From: Linderina pennispora
Lineage: Eukaryota; Kickxellomycota; Kickxellomycetes; Kickxellales; Kickxellaceae
Direction of reading: 5' to 3'
Assembly (NCBI RefSeq): GCF_002104995.1
Contig: NW_024468258.1
Span: 620,001 to 684,000 of the forward strand
DNA: 64,000 bases
In this document: positions 54,260-64,000 of the stretch, piece by piece
Numbering within the stretch: the first letter of the stretch is position 1
How the letters are laid out: each line of letters starts with the position of its first letter
The notes under the pieces: model-generated
Told to the model about the DNA's origin: nothing
Database searches by the model: none
Seen by the model: the letters and a program-made list of their open reading frames with translations, nothing else
Translations under genes and position numbers: made by a program

Positions 54260-57082
54260 ATGGTTAACTTCACCGTAGACCAGGTACGTACCAGTATATA
54301 GCCAAGCTGCCCTGTCCTGCCCTGCAAGTTTTTGGCGCTGCTGTGGAAGCAGCAGATTCAGTGCCAGAGCCGGGACCCCTGATTCAGCCAAATTGCAAAA
54401 ACCCGCGGGTTGCGGCGCTTATGGCGGGGGATGAGTGCATCTCGATCCGAGCGCGGGCCGCAGCTTTTTGCGTGCTGCGGCAGCGAATATTTGTCAGCAG
54501 CCTTTCTGGACTTTGGCTCAGGCCGTCAGAACCATTGCACTAACTGGCCTCGGCACCACGGCATTCCGGCCACTGTAGATTCGTGCCCTTATGGACAAGG
54601 TCACCAACGTGCGTAACATGTCCGTTATCGCTCACGTTCGACCACGGCAAGTCCACCCTTACCGACTCGCTGGTGTCCAAGGCCGGTATTATCTCGTCGG
54701 CCAAGGCTGGTGAGACCCGTTTCACCGATACCCGCCAGGACGAGCAGGACCGTTGCATTACCATCAAGTCGACTGCTATCTCGATGTACTTCGAGCTCGA
54801 CGACGAGCACATGGCCGACGTCAAGCAGAAGACCGACGGTAACGGTTTCCTGATCAACCTTATCGATTCGCCGGGGCACGTTGATTTCTCGTCTGAGGTC
54901 ACTGCTGCTCTCCGTGTCACCGACGGTGCTCTCGTTGTCGTCGATACCGTCTCGGGTGTGTCCGTCCAGACCGAGACTGTGCTGCGCCAGGCTCTGACTG
55001 AGAAGATCAAGCCCGTCGTTATCATCAACAAGGTCGATCGCGCCCTGCTCGAGCTCCAGCTCCCCCAGGAGGACCTGTACCAGACCTTCCAGCGTGTCGT
55101 CGAGAACGTCAACGTCTCGATCGCCACCTACCAGATCCCCGACATGGGTGACCTCATGGTCTACCCCGACCGCGGTACCGTTGCCTTCGGCTCGGGTCTC
55201 CACGGCTGGGCCTTCAACCTGATGCAGTTCGCCATGCGCTACTCGAAGAAGTTCGGTGTTGAGAAGAACAAGCTCATGAGCAAGCTCTGGGGCGAGAACT
55301 ACTTCAACCCGAAGACCAAGAAGTGGTCGCACAAGACCTCGGACAAGTCGGGCAAGAACCTTGACCGTGCCTTCAACATGTTCGTCCTGGACCCCATCTA
55401 CCGCCTGTTCGACGCCATCATGAACGTCCGCAAGGAGGAGACCGCCAAGATGATCGAGAAGCTCGAGATCCCCCTCAAGGCCGACGAGAAGGCTCTGGAG
55501 GGCAAGCCCCTGCTCAAGGTTGTCATGCGCAAGTTCCTGCCCGCCGCCGACGCGCTCATGGACATGATCTGTATCCACCTGCCGTCGCCTGTGACTGCCC
55601 AGGCCTACCGTGTCAACGGTCTGTACGAGGGTCCTGAGGACGACGAGTGCGCTATCGGTATCAAGAACTGCGACCCGAACGCCCCGCTCATGCTGTACGT
55701 CTCGAAGATGGTGCCCACCTCCGACAAGGGCCGCTTCTACGCCTTCGGCCGTGTGTTCTCGGGAACCGTCCGCTCGGGCATGAAGGTCCGCATCCAGGGC
55801 CCCAACTACGAGCCTGGCAAGAAGGACGATCTGTTCATCAAGAACATCCAGCGCACCATTCTCATGATGGGTCGCTACATCGAGCCCATTGAGGACTGCC
55901 CTGCCGGTAACATTCTGGGTCTCGTCGGTGTCGACCAGTACCTGCTCAAGTCGGGTACCCTGACCACCTCGGAGACTGCCCACAACATGAAGGTCATGAA
56001 GTTCTCGGTGTCGCCTGTCGTGCAGGTTGCCGTCGAGGTCAAGAACGCCAACGATCTGCCCAAGCTCGTTGAGGGTCTCAAGCGTCTGTCCAAGTCTGAC
56101 CCTTGCGTCCTGTGCTACACCTCGGAGTCTGGTGAGCACATTGTTGCCGGTGCCGGTGAGCTCCATCTCGAGATTTGCCTTCAAGGATCTCGAGGAGGAC
56201 CACGCCCAGGTCCCCATCAAGACCGGTGACCCGGTGGTCGGCTACCGTGAGACCGTCCAGAGCGAGTCGTCGATCACTGCTCTGTCCAAGTCGCCCAACA
56301 AGCACAACCGTATCTTCATGCGCGCCGTGCCCATGGACGAGGAGCTGTCGCGCCTGATTGAGGACGGCAAGATCGGCCCCCGCGATGATGCCAAGGAGCG
56401 TGCCCGCACCCTGGCTGACCAGTTCGAGTGGGATGTCACTGACGCCCGCAAGATCTGGTGCTTCGGTCCCGACACCAACGGCCCCAACACCATGGTCGAC
56501 GCCACCAAGGGAGTCCAGTACCTCAACGAGATCAAGGACTCGTGCGTTGCTGCCTTCCAGTGGGCCGCCAAGGAGGGTCCTTGCGCCGAGGAGCCCATGC
56601 GTGGCTGCCGCTTCAACATCATGGATGTCGCCCTTCACGCCGATACCATCCACCGTGGTGGAGGCCAGATCATCCCCACTGCCCGCCGTGTCGTCTACGC
56701 CTCGGCCCTCGTTGCCCAGCCGGGTCTCCAGGAGCCCATCTACCTGGTCGAGATCCAGTGCCCCGAGAACGCTATGGGCGGTATCTACGGTGTGCTCAAC
56801 CGCCGCCGTGGTCACGTCTTCGAGGAGGTCCAGCGCCCGGGTACTCCGCTGTACAACATCAAGGCCTACCTGCCTGTCTCGGAGTCGTTCGGCTTCACCG
56901 CTGACCTGCGCTCCAACACTGGTGGCCAGGCCTTCCCCCAGTCGGTGTTCGATCACTGGCAGCTGATGAACGGTGTGTGCAACGAGCCTGGTAAGGTCAA
57001 CGAGGTCACCACCGCCATCCGTAAGCGCAAGGGTCTCGCTCCCGAGGTTCCCGCCCTCGACCGCTACCTTGACAAGATGTAA
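54260..57082 (+). CDS. EFT2: Translation elongation factor eEF2
   Basis: GTPase that translocates the ribosome. Exon 1 (54260-54283) encodes only MVNFTVDQ; a 295-bp GTACGT...TAG intron follows, then exon 2 (54579-57082). Domain I has the P-loop AHVDHGKST (once corrected), [15 protein letters not shown] and [10 protein letters not shown]. The C-terminal domains include [21 protein letters not shown], with the diphthamide-loop region near the end, and the terminal DRYLDKM. Two extra T bases (54637/54638 in the P-loop and 56180/56181) shift frame. Removing both gives 841 residues, matching fungal eEF2. Codons are strongly biased to C-ending forms, as in highly expressed genes. Confidence 0.98.
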
Positions 57083-57544
57083 AGCGGCGTTATCGTCTTA
57101 TTTATTTCTTTTCAACGTTCAAAATATATACCCACGAGGGGCCAGTTTATAAAATGTCGGGTGTAGACATGCATCAGTGACACGGGCAGCCACGACGTGC
57201 TTTGGGAGTGTCGAAAGAAAGGGTCCAGTGTTGGGTGTACCCACGGCACTGCCTCAGCATACATGGAGCGATGTGCAAGTATGGATTGGGACGCTGCTGA
57301 GGTAAGGCAGCTGGCGTATGAACAAGGCCCGCGGGACTCAAGGCGCGCACATCTCAGACTGCGCACACAAGCGGCTCGGTTGTTTCCGCGTTACTGCACA
57401 GCCCAAGGCTGCTGGCGTTCTGGAAAGCAAGCTGTTTGTCATACAAGCAATAGTAGGCAAGAGGAGGGGAGCGTAATAGTGACAAGTTGAACAAAAATAT
57501 ATTGCAGGGTGGATGCCTTGTTGAGGGAGAAGGAAAAGAAATGC
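57083..57544. other. Intergenic between eEF2 and MOB1
   Basis: 462 bp between convergent genes; 3' UTR sequence expected. No gene was seen. Confidence 0.4.
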
Positions 57545-58234
57545 TCAGGCCAGGTTTTTGATGACGTCCTTGACGGGCTGCAGCTCTTCGCTCTTGACCA
57601 GGTCGTATTTTGTGACAAACAGAATAAAGTGGTTGAAGGACGTGTTCATCATGGTGGCAAGGCCAACCTGGCGCATCTGCGGGTAGTGGTGCCAGTACAA
57701 GTGGGCGTAGACGCGCAGCATGCGCTTCATGATATTGGGGGCGACCTCGGACTGGAAGTTATGTGGGAAGGGCTGGCCCAGCTCGACCGGGAACAGCCGC
57801 GGGTCGTCCAGCTGCGCATCAACCCACTGCATCAGCAGCTTGACATACAGCTGCGCCGGGACCTGCGAGGACTCGCGGTACTGGCCGTTGTCCTTCCACA
57901 GGTACGTGTACTTTTCGCCAGCGCTCATCTTCGGGCACGTCTCGTCGGTGCAGTGGTGCGAGACCGCCATGTACAGCATGTTCACGTGGTTGTAAAAGTC
58001 CACAATATGGCAGGCTATCCATTCGTTCAGGTCCTCGCCCTCGGGCTTTATCACCGCCTCCTTCAGGGAGCCCTTGCCCAGCGTCGACTCGGCGTACTGG
58101 CGCAGCTGGTACTGCATGGAGCCGCCCGAGCGCGGGCTGTCGGTGGCGTGCGGGTTGATGGCGATCGAGTCCATGCCGCGGCGCGCCCCGCGCGTGCCCA
58201 TTCCGCGGAGAGCCCAAATGCCAAGGAAATTCAT
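57545..58234 (-). CDS. MOB1: MOB1, NDR-kinase activator
   Basis: Co-activator of NDR/LATS kinases (Dbf2/Sid2) in mitotic exit and septation. The 229-residue protein shows QYAESTLGKGSLKEAV, the zinc-site cysteines CTDETCPKMSAG, the YLWKDNGQY strand, and the zinc-site His region RVYAHLYWHHYPQM, ending SFNHFILFVTKYDLV. All four zinc ligands (two Cys, two His) are present. The N-terminal MNFLGIWALRGMGTRG is short and Arg/Gly-rich, as in Mob1 rather than Mob2. Intronless and uninterrupted. Confidence 0.95.
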   Translation of the reverse strand: MNFLGIWALRGMGTRGARRGMDSIAINPHATDSPRSGGSMQYQLRQYAESTLGKGSLKEAVIKPEGEDLNEWIACHIVDFYNHVNMLYMAVSHHCTDETCPKMSAGEKYTYLWKDNGQYRESSQVPAQLYVKLLMQWVDAQLDDPRLFPVELGQPFPHNFQSEVAPNIMKRMLRVYAHLYWHHYPQMRQVGLATMMNTSFNHFILFVTKYDLVKSEELQPVKDVIKNLA

Positions 58235-58566
58235 AGTGTATAAAAAGGTGAGGAAGGGGGAAGCAAGAAAGGCGAATTGAGGAGAAAGAATACGAGGCCC
58301 AAAGAGACTAAAAGGCTGTTTATAGAGGAAAAAAATCCAGGTGTCTATTGACTCTTTGTGGGCCAGGTGAGCCTTTTTTCTGCGCGCGTGCAGATGGGAG
58401 AGGCTGGGGGTGCAAGGCTCGAGTCAGCTGGCCTAGTCCTGGCAGGAGACTTGAGGCTGGAGCCTCTTTTTCTTCCGCAAACTCGAACTTTTGCGCCCTG
58501 TATTTTCCGCACCACTATTAGTACCAGACTTTGAGTAATTGACATCCAACCTCCTTGACAGCAACA

Positions 58567-59429
58567 ATGAGCAAGTGGTAAGTTGACGCTCCCAAAGTCC
58601 CAGGGCACGAGTCGGACCACACATGGTGGACTGCCTGCGCGCTAAGACCTATTTCCGGTGTAGGGACAACATGAAAAAGTCCATGTCCCGTGCGGGCACA
58701 GGCCTGCGCATGGGCAACGCGCGGATGTCAGCCGACCCCGAGTACAATGAGCAGGAGCAGCGTTTCCGGTCACTGGAGCGCAAGGCAATACGGCTGCTGC
58801 AAGACGCCAAGGACTACAACATCAGCATCATCGAGATGACCAGCGCGCAGAAGAAGCTGGCCGAGAACCTGTCTGCGTTCCTGCTGGACGTGCAGCGCCC
58901 GCGCGAGTACCAGGCGGCCTACCGGCAGGCGACAACGGAGATTGACGAGACTGCGCGCGTGCAGTTTGACGAAGTCTACGCGCACACGGTGCTGGACCCA
59001 CTGGCGCGGTACTGCGGGTTCCTGCCCGAGTTCGACAAGGCGTTCACCAAGCGCAACCACCGGCTGCAGGACGTCGAGAAGGCCAAGAGCGTGCTGTCCA
59101 AGGAGCAGACCAAGGGCGACCCCGCGGCGATTGAGCGCGCAGAGCAGGACCTGGCGTATGCGGAGCAGACGTATGAGCAGCTGAACCGCGCACTGATCAC
59201 CGAGATCCCGAAGCTGATCAATGCGCGTGTGTATGTCATTGACCCGTCATTCGAGGCGTTTGTCAAGGCGCAGCTGCAGTTCTTCAGCGACTCGAAGAAC
59301 CAGCTCGACCAGGTCGCGCGGTTCGTGCCGCCGCAGACCGGCCAGGACGACGATGCGCAGCTCAACCAGCGCATCGAGACCGTCATGGGCCAGCTGCGCG
59401 GACTGTCAATTTGCTCGCTGAACGTCTAG
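58567..59429 (+). CDS. RVS161: BAR-domain protein, Rvs161/Hob3 type
   Basis: N-BAR protein that senses and makes membrane curvature at endocytic sites and in cytokinesis, usually as a dimer with Rvs167/Hob1. An 11-base first exon (58567-58577) and an 86-bp GTAAGT...TAG intron precede exon 2 (58664-59429); 258 residues. Family features are an amphipathic start (KKSMSRAG), then SLERKAIRLLQDAKDY, VLDPLARYCGFLPEFDKAF, KRNHRLQDVEKAK, and IDPSFEAFVKAQLQFF near the end, closing with QLRGLSICSL. No SH3 domain follows, so it is of Rvs161/Hob3/BIN3 type. Confidence 0.92.
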
Positions 59430-59436
59430 ACATTCT

Positions 59437-61162
59437 TTATTGTTGTTTGAATACACGTGACGTGTGCCTGTAAGCTAGCTCCACAACAATCACAGCGCCC
59501 ACCAGCATCGCCACCAGCATAGTCTGCAGTCTGCGGCCCAGGCGGTCGCCCAGCAGCGTCCTGGTTGCAACGTCCACGACCGAGGATACCGCAAGCATGA
59601 TGGGCAGGGCCACGTAGAACAGCGCCCAGGCGACACCCGTAAACTCGAACGAGCCAGAGAGCGGCTGCTCAAAGTACGCCTCAACCAGCTCGCCGCGCAC
59701 ACAGCCCTTGGCCAGCCCAACCTCATACAGCGTGGACTTGTCCTTGCGCATCATCCGGGGCGCGGCAAACGGCAGGCTGCCAATGGCCCTGACCACATCC
59801 ACAGCTGACCGCACGCATCCCTCGAGCAGCGGCACCCCGGGCGCCGCATACGTGCCCACCAGCCAGACGTTGCCCTGGCCCTGGGCGCAGTGGATGGCGT
59901 TGATTTGCGCCTGCGACTGCACGGTCACCAGCGAGCGGTGGAAGGTCGTGGAGCTCAGCACCAGCGACTCGTCCAGGGGCACCAGCGGATTGACCGTCTG
60001 GAACGTCGCGTGCGGCAGTCCCCGGCCGGTGGACGTGCGCTCGACGTAGTTGATCCAGTGGCTGGCCATGGCCTGCGCCTGGCCCTGCACCGTGCCGATG
60101 TTGACCCCGCGCCAGCTCGCCCGCTCCCGGGGCATCACTGAGTCGTCGCCATGCGTCACCACCACTGCATCCTCGTACTGCACTGCCCGGAGTGCCTCCC
60201 CCACCCCCGACCCGCCGAGCAGCCGCGCGGCCGTATCTGCCGGAGTCGCAATCACCGCACAGTCGAACTCCTCCGCCTTGCCATCCACATGCACCTCCAC
60301 GCGGTCGCCCTTGGCCAAGACGCTCTCCACACATGCATTGCATCGCACATGACTAACTGTCTGCGTCAGCCGCTCGCACACCTCCTGCACACCATGCTGA
60401 GCCTTGCGCAGCCGCGCACCAAACACCGCACGGGCCGTGAAGTGCAGCACCGTGTTGGCCGGGTACGCTGCCGCCGCACTGAGCGAGCATGTAAACAGAC
60501 TGGCCAGGAACGGCACAAACTCCAGCTCCACGAACCGCTGCGAATACCCCTCCCGCTCCAGGTACGCGCCAATCCCGATCTTATCCAGATCACTGCCTGC
60601 ATACAGCATCTCCGGCTGCTTCAGCGTACGCGCGCACAGATACAGCAACTGCGCCCACTCCGCCGAGCTCCCGAGCGAGTCCGGAATCGGCACCTGGAAG
60701 TCCCGCACCCCCAGGTTCGTGTACGACCACAATGCCGACCCGTTGCGCGTGAATGCCAGCGAGTAGTCCGCTGCCGCGAATCCAATCCCCAGGTGCTGGT
60801 ACATTGCGTACAGATACGGGTAGTAGTCTGGGTTGAATACGCGGAACGGCACGTCTACGCGCACACTGCCCACCGTCAGCGACCCTGCATCCATGCCAAT
60901 CGTGCTGCTCTTTTCAAACAGCGTTACCGTGTGCCCACTGCTCTGCCAGAAAGTGCGCTGCCGTCAGCCCCGCCAAGCCTGAGCCGATCACCGCAATGCG
61001 TTTTCCTTGCTGTTCTTTCTGGAGGTACGACCATGGCTGTATGCCTGAAATTGCTGTAGTATGAATGCTTGGTGTTCGGTTTAAATGGTGGTTGTTGAAA
61101 ATAATCAAATTCAAAAAAATAATAGACGAAGAAGAGAAAGGGAGCTTGAAAAGGGAATCCAT
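59437..61162 (-). CDS. FAD-dependent amine-oxidase-like oxidoreductase
   Basis: The N-terminus carries the dinucleotide-binding motif RIAVIGSGLAGLTAAHF, then, after removal of one extra T near 60960, HTVTLFEKSS. VFNPDYYPYLYAMYQHLGI is a conserved segment of the COG2907 group of predicted NAD/FAD-binding proteins. FDCAVIATPADTAARLL and VWLVGTYAAPGVPLLEGCVR are the later FAD-contact regions. One or two membrane segments close the protein (VAWALFYVALPIMLAVSS and MLVAMLVGAVIVVELAY). Correction gives 574 residues. The substrate is unknown. The start could be inside the first 40 residues. The 3' end lies 8 bp from the converging Rvs161 stop. Confidence 0.75.
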
Positions 61163-63237
61163 TTGGCGACTAGGCCCACTGGCATGCGTAGGGGGAGCAG
61201 GAAAGTGTTTACTTCCGCTATGCTAAACACTCCAGGACTGTCCAGTGCGTGGAGCTATGCGCTGGGAATGGGGGTCTGGAGCAGTAGGATGTCCTGCCTA
61301 TATTTCCCTTTGAGCACAAATATTGCAAACCACATGCGAGATCTGTTAATGAAACAGTACGATGCCTAGAACCTATCCATTTAATGCTGGATCACATGCA
61401 TGAATATGTTTGTAATCATCGGCTGTTTTTCTTCGCCATGCTTGGCTGATCCCATGCTGCCACTGGCTTTCAATCAACAGGAACATCAACAACTCTAACA
61501 ATTTATCTCGCCCAACAACATCACTGCATGCCTCATCGCTTTTCCAGAGACTGCTGCTGAATCCCATGGCCGCCTTCTTGGACTGTGGACCTGTGACTGT
61601 GGACCTATGGACCTATGGACCTATGGACTTGTGGACCTATGGATCTTGGTCCTCTGAAAGCAGCGGCATGTTGCCTGTTCGGGTCAGAATTTGTTGGGTC
61701 CTCATCGACAGCCCGGCTGTCGGAAGTCCACTGCTGCATATTCTATATGTTCCAGACAGGATATGCAATTACCCTGCACACTCAACGAAGCCAGACCATT
61801 CAACATATCCTCCAACCTGTATTGTGTCGCTGCCGAGCAGGACCCGGACCATTCCACGTGGCGCCGATAGCTGCCCCAATATCTCCATAGCTGCTACCAG
61901 CACAAACACCAGACTGTATGAGTAGTTATTCTTTGATTCTGAAAGCACAATCTAGCCCTAAAGCTATGATGGGTTTATCACTTGCTTCTTGCTGATCTAC
62001 TTAATATCGGTACACAGTTGTTTGGAAGTGCACAATGGTAGTCGCGATACTGGACTTGTGCCAGAGTCACCTAGGGTTTCGTATCTTTCCCAATCATGTA
62101 TAACAATTGCAACAGTATAGTCTATCGTGCATAACCGTGTCACACAGTATTCGTGCAGGCACATAGTGGACATAATGGTGGCTTTTTGCTATGTATATTA
62201 TACATCTGTCTTTTTATCAGTGAAAGTGGTACAATTGAAATTACAATTATGTGCAATAAATTACTACTGACTTTGCACCAGCGGACACAACTCATAAGCA
62301 GTATCCAGGGATAATCATTTATTTGGCTTGCTTTTGCCATTGTAGCGGTGTGCAGAACATGAAGCGTATGTTGGTAACAGTGCATGAACCTCTAGATAAC
62401 AGCAACTTATTTCCACCATTTGACCCACAAAAATTGCTGTTTCTGTACATGTATTTTACTACAGGATAGTGTCTACAATGGCTTTTTCCTCCCCTCCTCT
62501 TTTCATGACTTGGCCCATTTATACTTGCTAGCTTTTCCAGTTGGTTAACTCGGTTAAAGGGTAGGACGCATGTTAAGCTTATTCTCTCTGACAAACCTTG
62601 CTGCCGCCACCATCTGGAATGAACCCAACTGAAACCCTCCCATTGCCATTAGGGACAAGCCTGTGTTGTGCTGAACTCTGGAGAAACATGGGCTGGAAAA
62701 TAAATACTGCAGATGGCACGATAGATTTTAGATATCTTAAAAATTAGCATTGGCTATGGCACCACTTTGAAGTTAAATAGCGACCCGAACAACCGCATGT
62801 CCTTCATGCTTGAACATTTCTTGTTCCACTAAAAAGAAATCATAGATGTCTCTTCACATAATGCAGTCCGCTTCAAACAGCTATATGATTTGCACCCTTT
62901 GTTTTTGTCTTTGCCATCCACCCCATCAAGAGCATTGTTGACACAGAATTCAGCTGTCGCACCCAGGTGAGCGCTGCATTTTCTTAAGAAAGCTTGTCCA
63001 TTCCCGGGATCTGTCAGGTGGGCTGCATTGTTTGAAATGGGAAGCAGAGAACCAGCTTGTTGTGTTTAATGTGCACAAAAAAGTGACATGATATCACTAG
63101 GATGAGGGCAGAAATAACAGTGCAACACCATACACCTTTCTCTCTCGCCTCAAAGTTCATTTCATGCCATTTGTATTTGGTATGAAGTAGCATAAGGAGC
63201 AAGAGCATATATTTACAATTGACTAGAAAACAATGGC
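61163..63237. other. Long AT-rich intergenic region
   Basis: 2.1 kb without a supported gene. A short 9-bp tandem (TGGACCTAT, about 61600-61640) is present. A 64-codon minus-strand frame at 61373-61567 reads like coding sequence (KLLELLMFLLIESQW) but has no family and no partner exons; it may be a gene remnant. Confidence 0.4.
61598..61641. repeat. Degenerate 9-bp tandem repeat
   Basis: About four units of TGGACCTAT with one TGGACTTGT variant. Confidence 0.8.
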
Positions 63238-64000
63238 TTATTTGACATTGTACTCGTCGATGTGGCACTTGCTATCTACTTCTAGCTTGGCTGCATTGAC
63301 CCTGCTGTAAAATCCGAGGTATATTCGCATCTTTCCCAGCGATAGGATGCGTCTGATCAGGGTGCAGGCTACCTCGCAGGCCTCGTCACCGACATCTGCG
63401 ATCTTGACTGTCTGGAGTGGCGTTGACGATAGGCGTCGTATCCACCTCAGTCTCTCTATTGACTTTCAAGTCCATCCTGTGTCGCTGATAGCCATTGTCG
63501 CCAAGGCGACATCCAACTCCCCAGTATTGGCTACCTGTGCATCCACCACAGCGTGGTCAGTAGCTGGTCGTTTCATCCTCGGGTTCCCAAGTGTATTCCT
63601 GCTTCCCCAAGACGATTATGTTTGAAGGTAACATCAAGATACCACATCCTTGGGAGCTGTTGGATGAGTCGGGGAAGGCAGTGCAGGTCTGATCTTGCTA
63701 GCTCGATAGTCAGTCTTCGGATGTTGGATAGCTGGCCTGTGCTTGGAAGCGGAAATGGGTTGCCATACAAATTGGCCACACATACGTTGTCCATCATCTC
63801 ATAGAACTGCGTAATTACCCTGCGAGGGAGCTCAACGTGTTCACGAGACAGAGAGTATCCAGTCATCACCAGAGCTCTGACCCGTGCTACAACCTGCGGA
63901 TTCACATATTGTAGATCCCTTAGCTCCTCTACAATCGACAGCTGCTCAAGGAGGGGAGCATTGCGCAGGATCGAGTAGAAATCGCTGCGGCTGGACTCTG
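63238..64000 (-). pseudogene. Partial F-box/LRR-like gene, cut by the window edge
   Basis: Same class as 22774-24448. The 5' part lies beyond 64000. Visible residues include LPRMWYLDVTFKHNRLGEAG, and after a one-base shift near 63590 VDAQVANTGELDVALATMAI; then, after an in-frame TGA (63468-63466), RRILSLGKMRIYLGFYSRVN to the TAA at 63240-63238. The stop and shift suggest decay, but the window has many single-base errors, so an intact gene is not excluded. Confidence 0.5.

Noticed and set aside
54625-56220. 531-codon antisense frame over eEF2.
   Set aside because: A shadow of strongly biased codons in eEF2; no domain, and it spans a sequence whose sense strand is certain.
54600-56230. Programmed ribosomal frameshifting in eEF2.
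   Set aside because: The shifts are isolated extra T bases, one inside the universally conserved P-loop, with no slippery heptamer. The same kind of extra base occurs in many unrelated genes here.

Overview
The window is nuclear DNA of a filamentous or zygomycete-grade fungus. Genes lie on both strands with their own promoters and have few, short GT-AG introns (67 to about 600 bp) and GC-rich third positions. Every recognisable product is eukaryotic: eEF2, NOP58, MOB1, CACTIN, TOE1, a Ras GTPase, RabGGTase alpha. F-box/LRR-like proteins of a type I associate with Kickxellales (Zoopagomycota) suggest an early-diverging lineage near Coemansia/Linderina. That placement is inference only.

Layout. 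1-2.9 kb is AT-rich and transposon-derived: an orphan Helitron 5' end at 296, a decayed gene that may be Fanzor/TnpB-like, and a hairpin repeat. 2.9-14.7 kb holds a RING-finger protein, malate dehydrogenase, RabGGTase alpha, a RibD-type deaminase, a two-BIR survivin-like protein and a Nud1/Cdc11-like LRR scaffold; an inverted pair of ~100-bp repeats brackets this block. 15.8-29 kb holds Ras, indoleamine 2,3-dioxygenase, CACTIN, an orphan, an F-box/LRR-like protein, mitochondrial IMP1 protease, an MDR reductase and a disordered PPxY protein. 29.5-35.3 kb is an almost complete Helitron (29689-35332, minus strand) whose Rep-helicase gene is broken only by three nonsense codons; a second Helitron 5' end abuts its 3' terminus head to tail. 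35.3-61.2 kb holds an MFS transporter (the Helitron sits 5 bp past its stop), a CWH43/PGAP2-like protein, NOP58, TOE1, a full ABC-C transporter, a small mitochondrial membrane protein, a His-rich type II membrane protein, an M3 oligopeptidase, eEF2, MOB1, an Rvs161/Hob3 BAR protein and an FAD oxidoreductase. The last 3 kb is mostly empty and ends in a partial F-box/LRR-like gene.

The genes do not form one pathway. Several serve RNA processing (CACTIN, NOP58, TOE1) or division and polarity (Nud1/Cdc11-like, MOB1, survivin-like, Ras, BAR). About two dozen single-base indels, mostly one doubled base, interrupt otherwise intact conserved genes including eEF2. Removing them restores exact reading-frame arithmetic in each gene, so I read them as sequence or assembly errors and annotate the genes as single loci.
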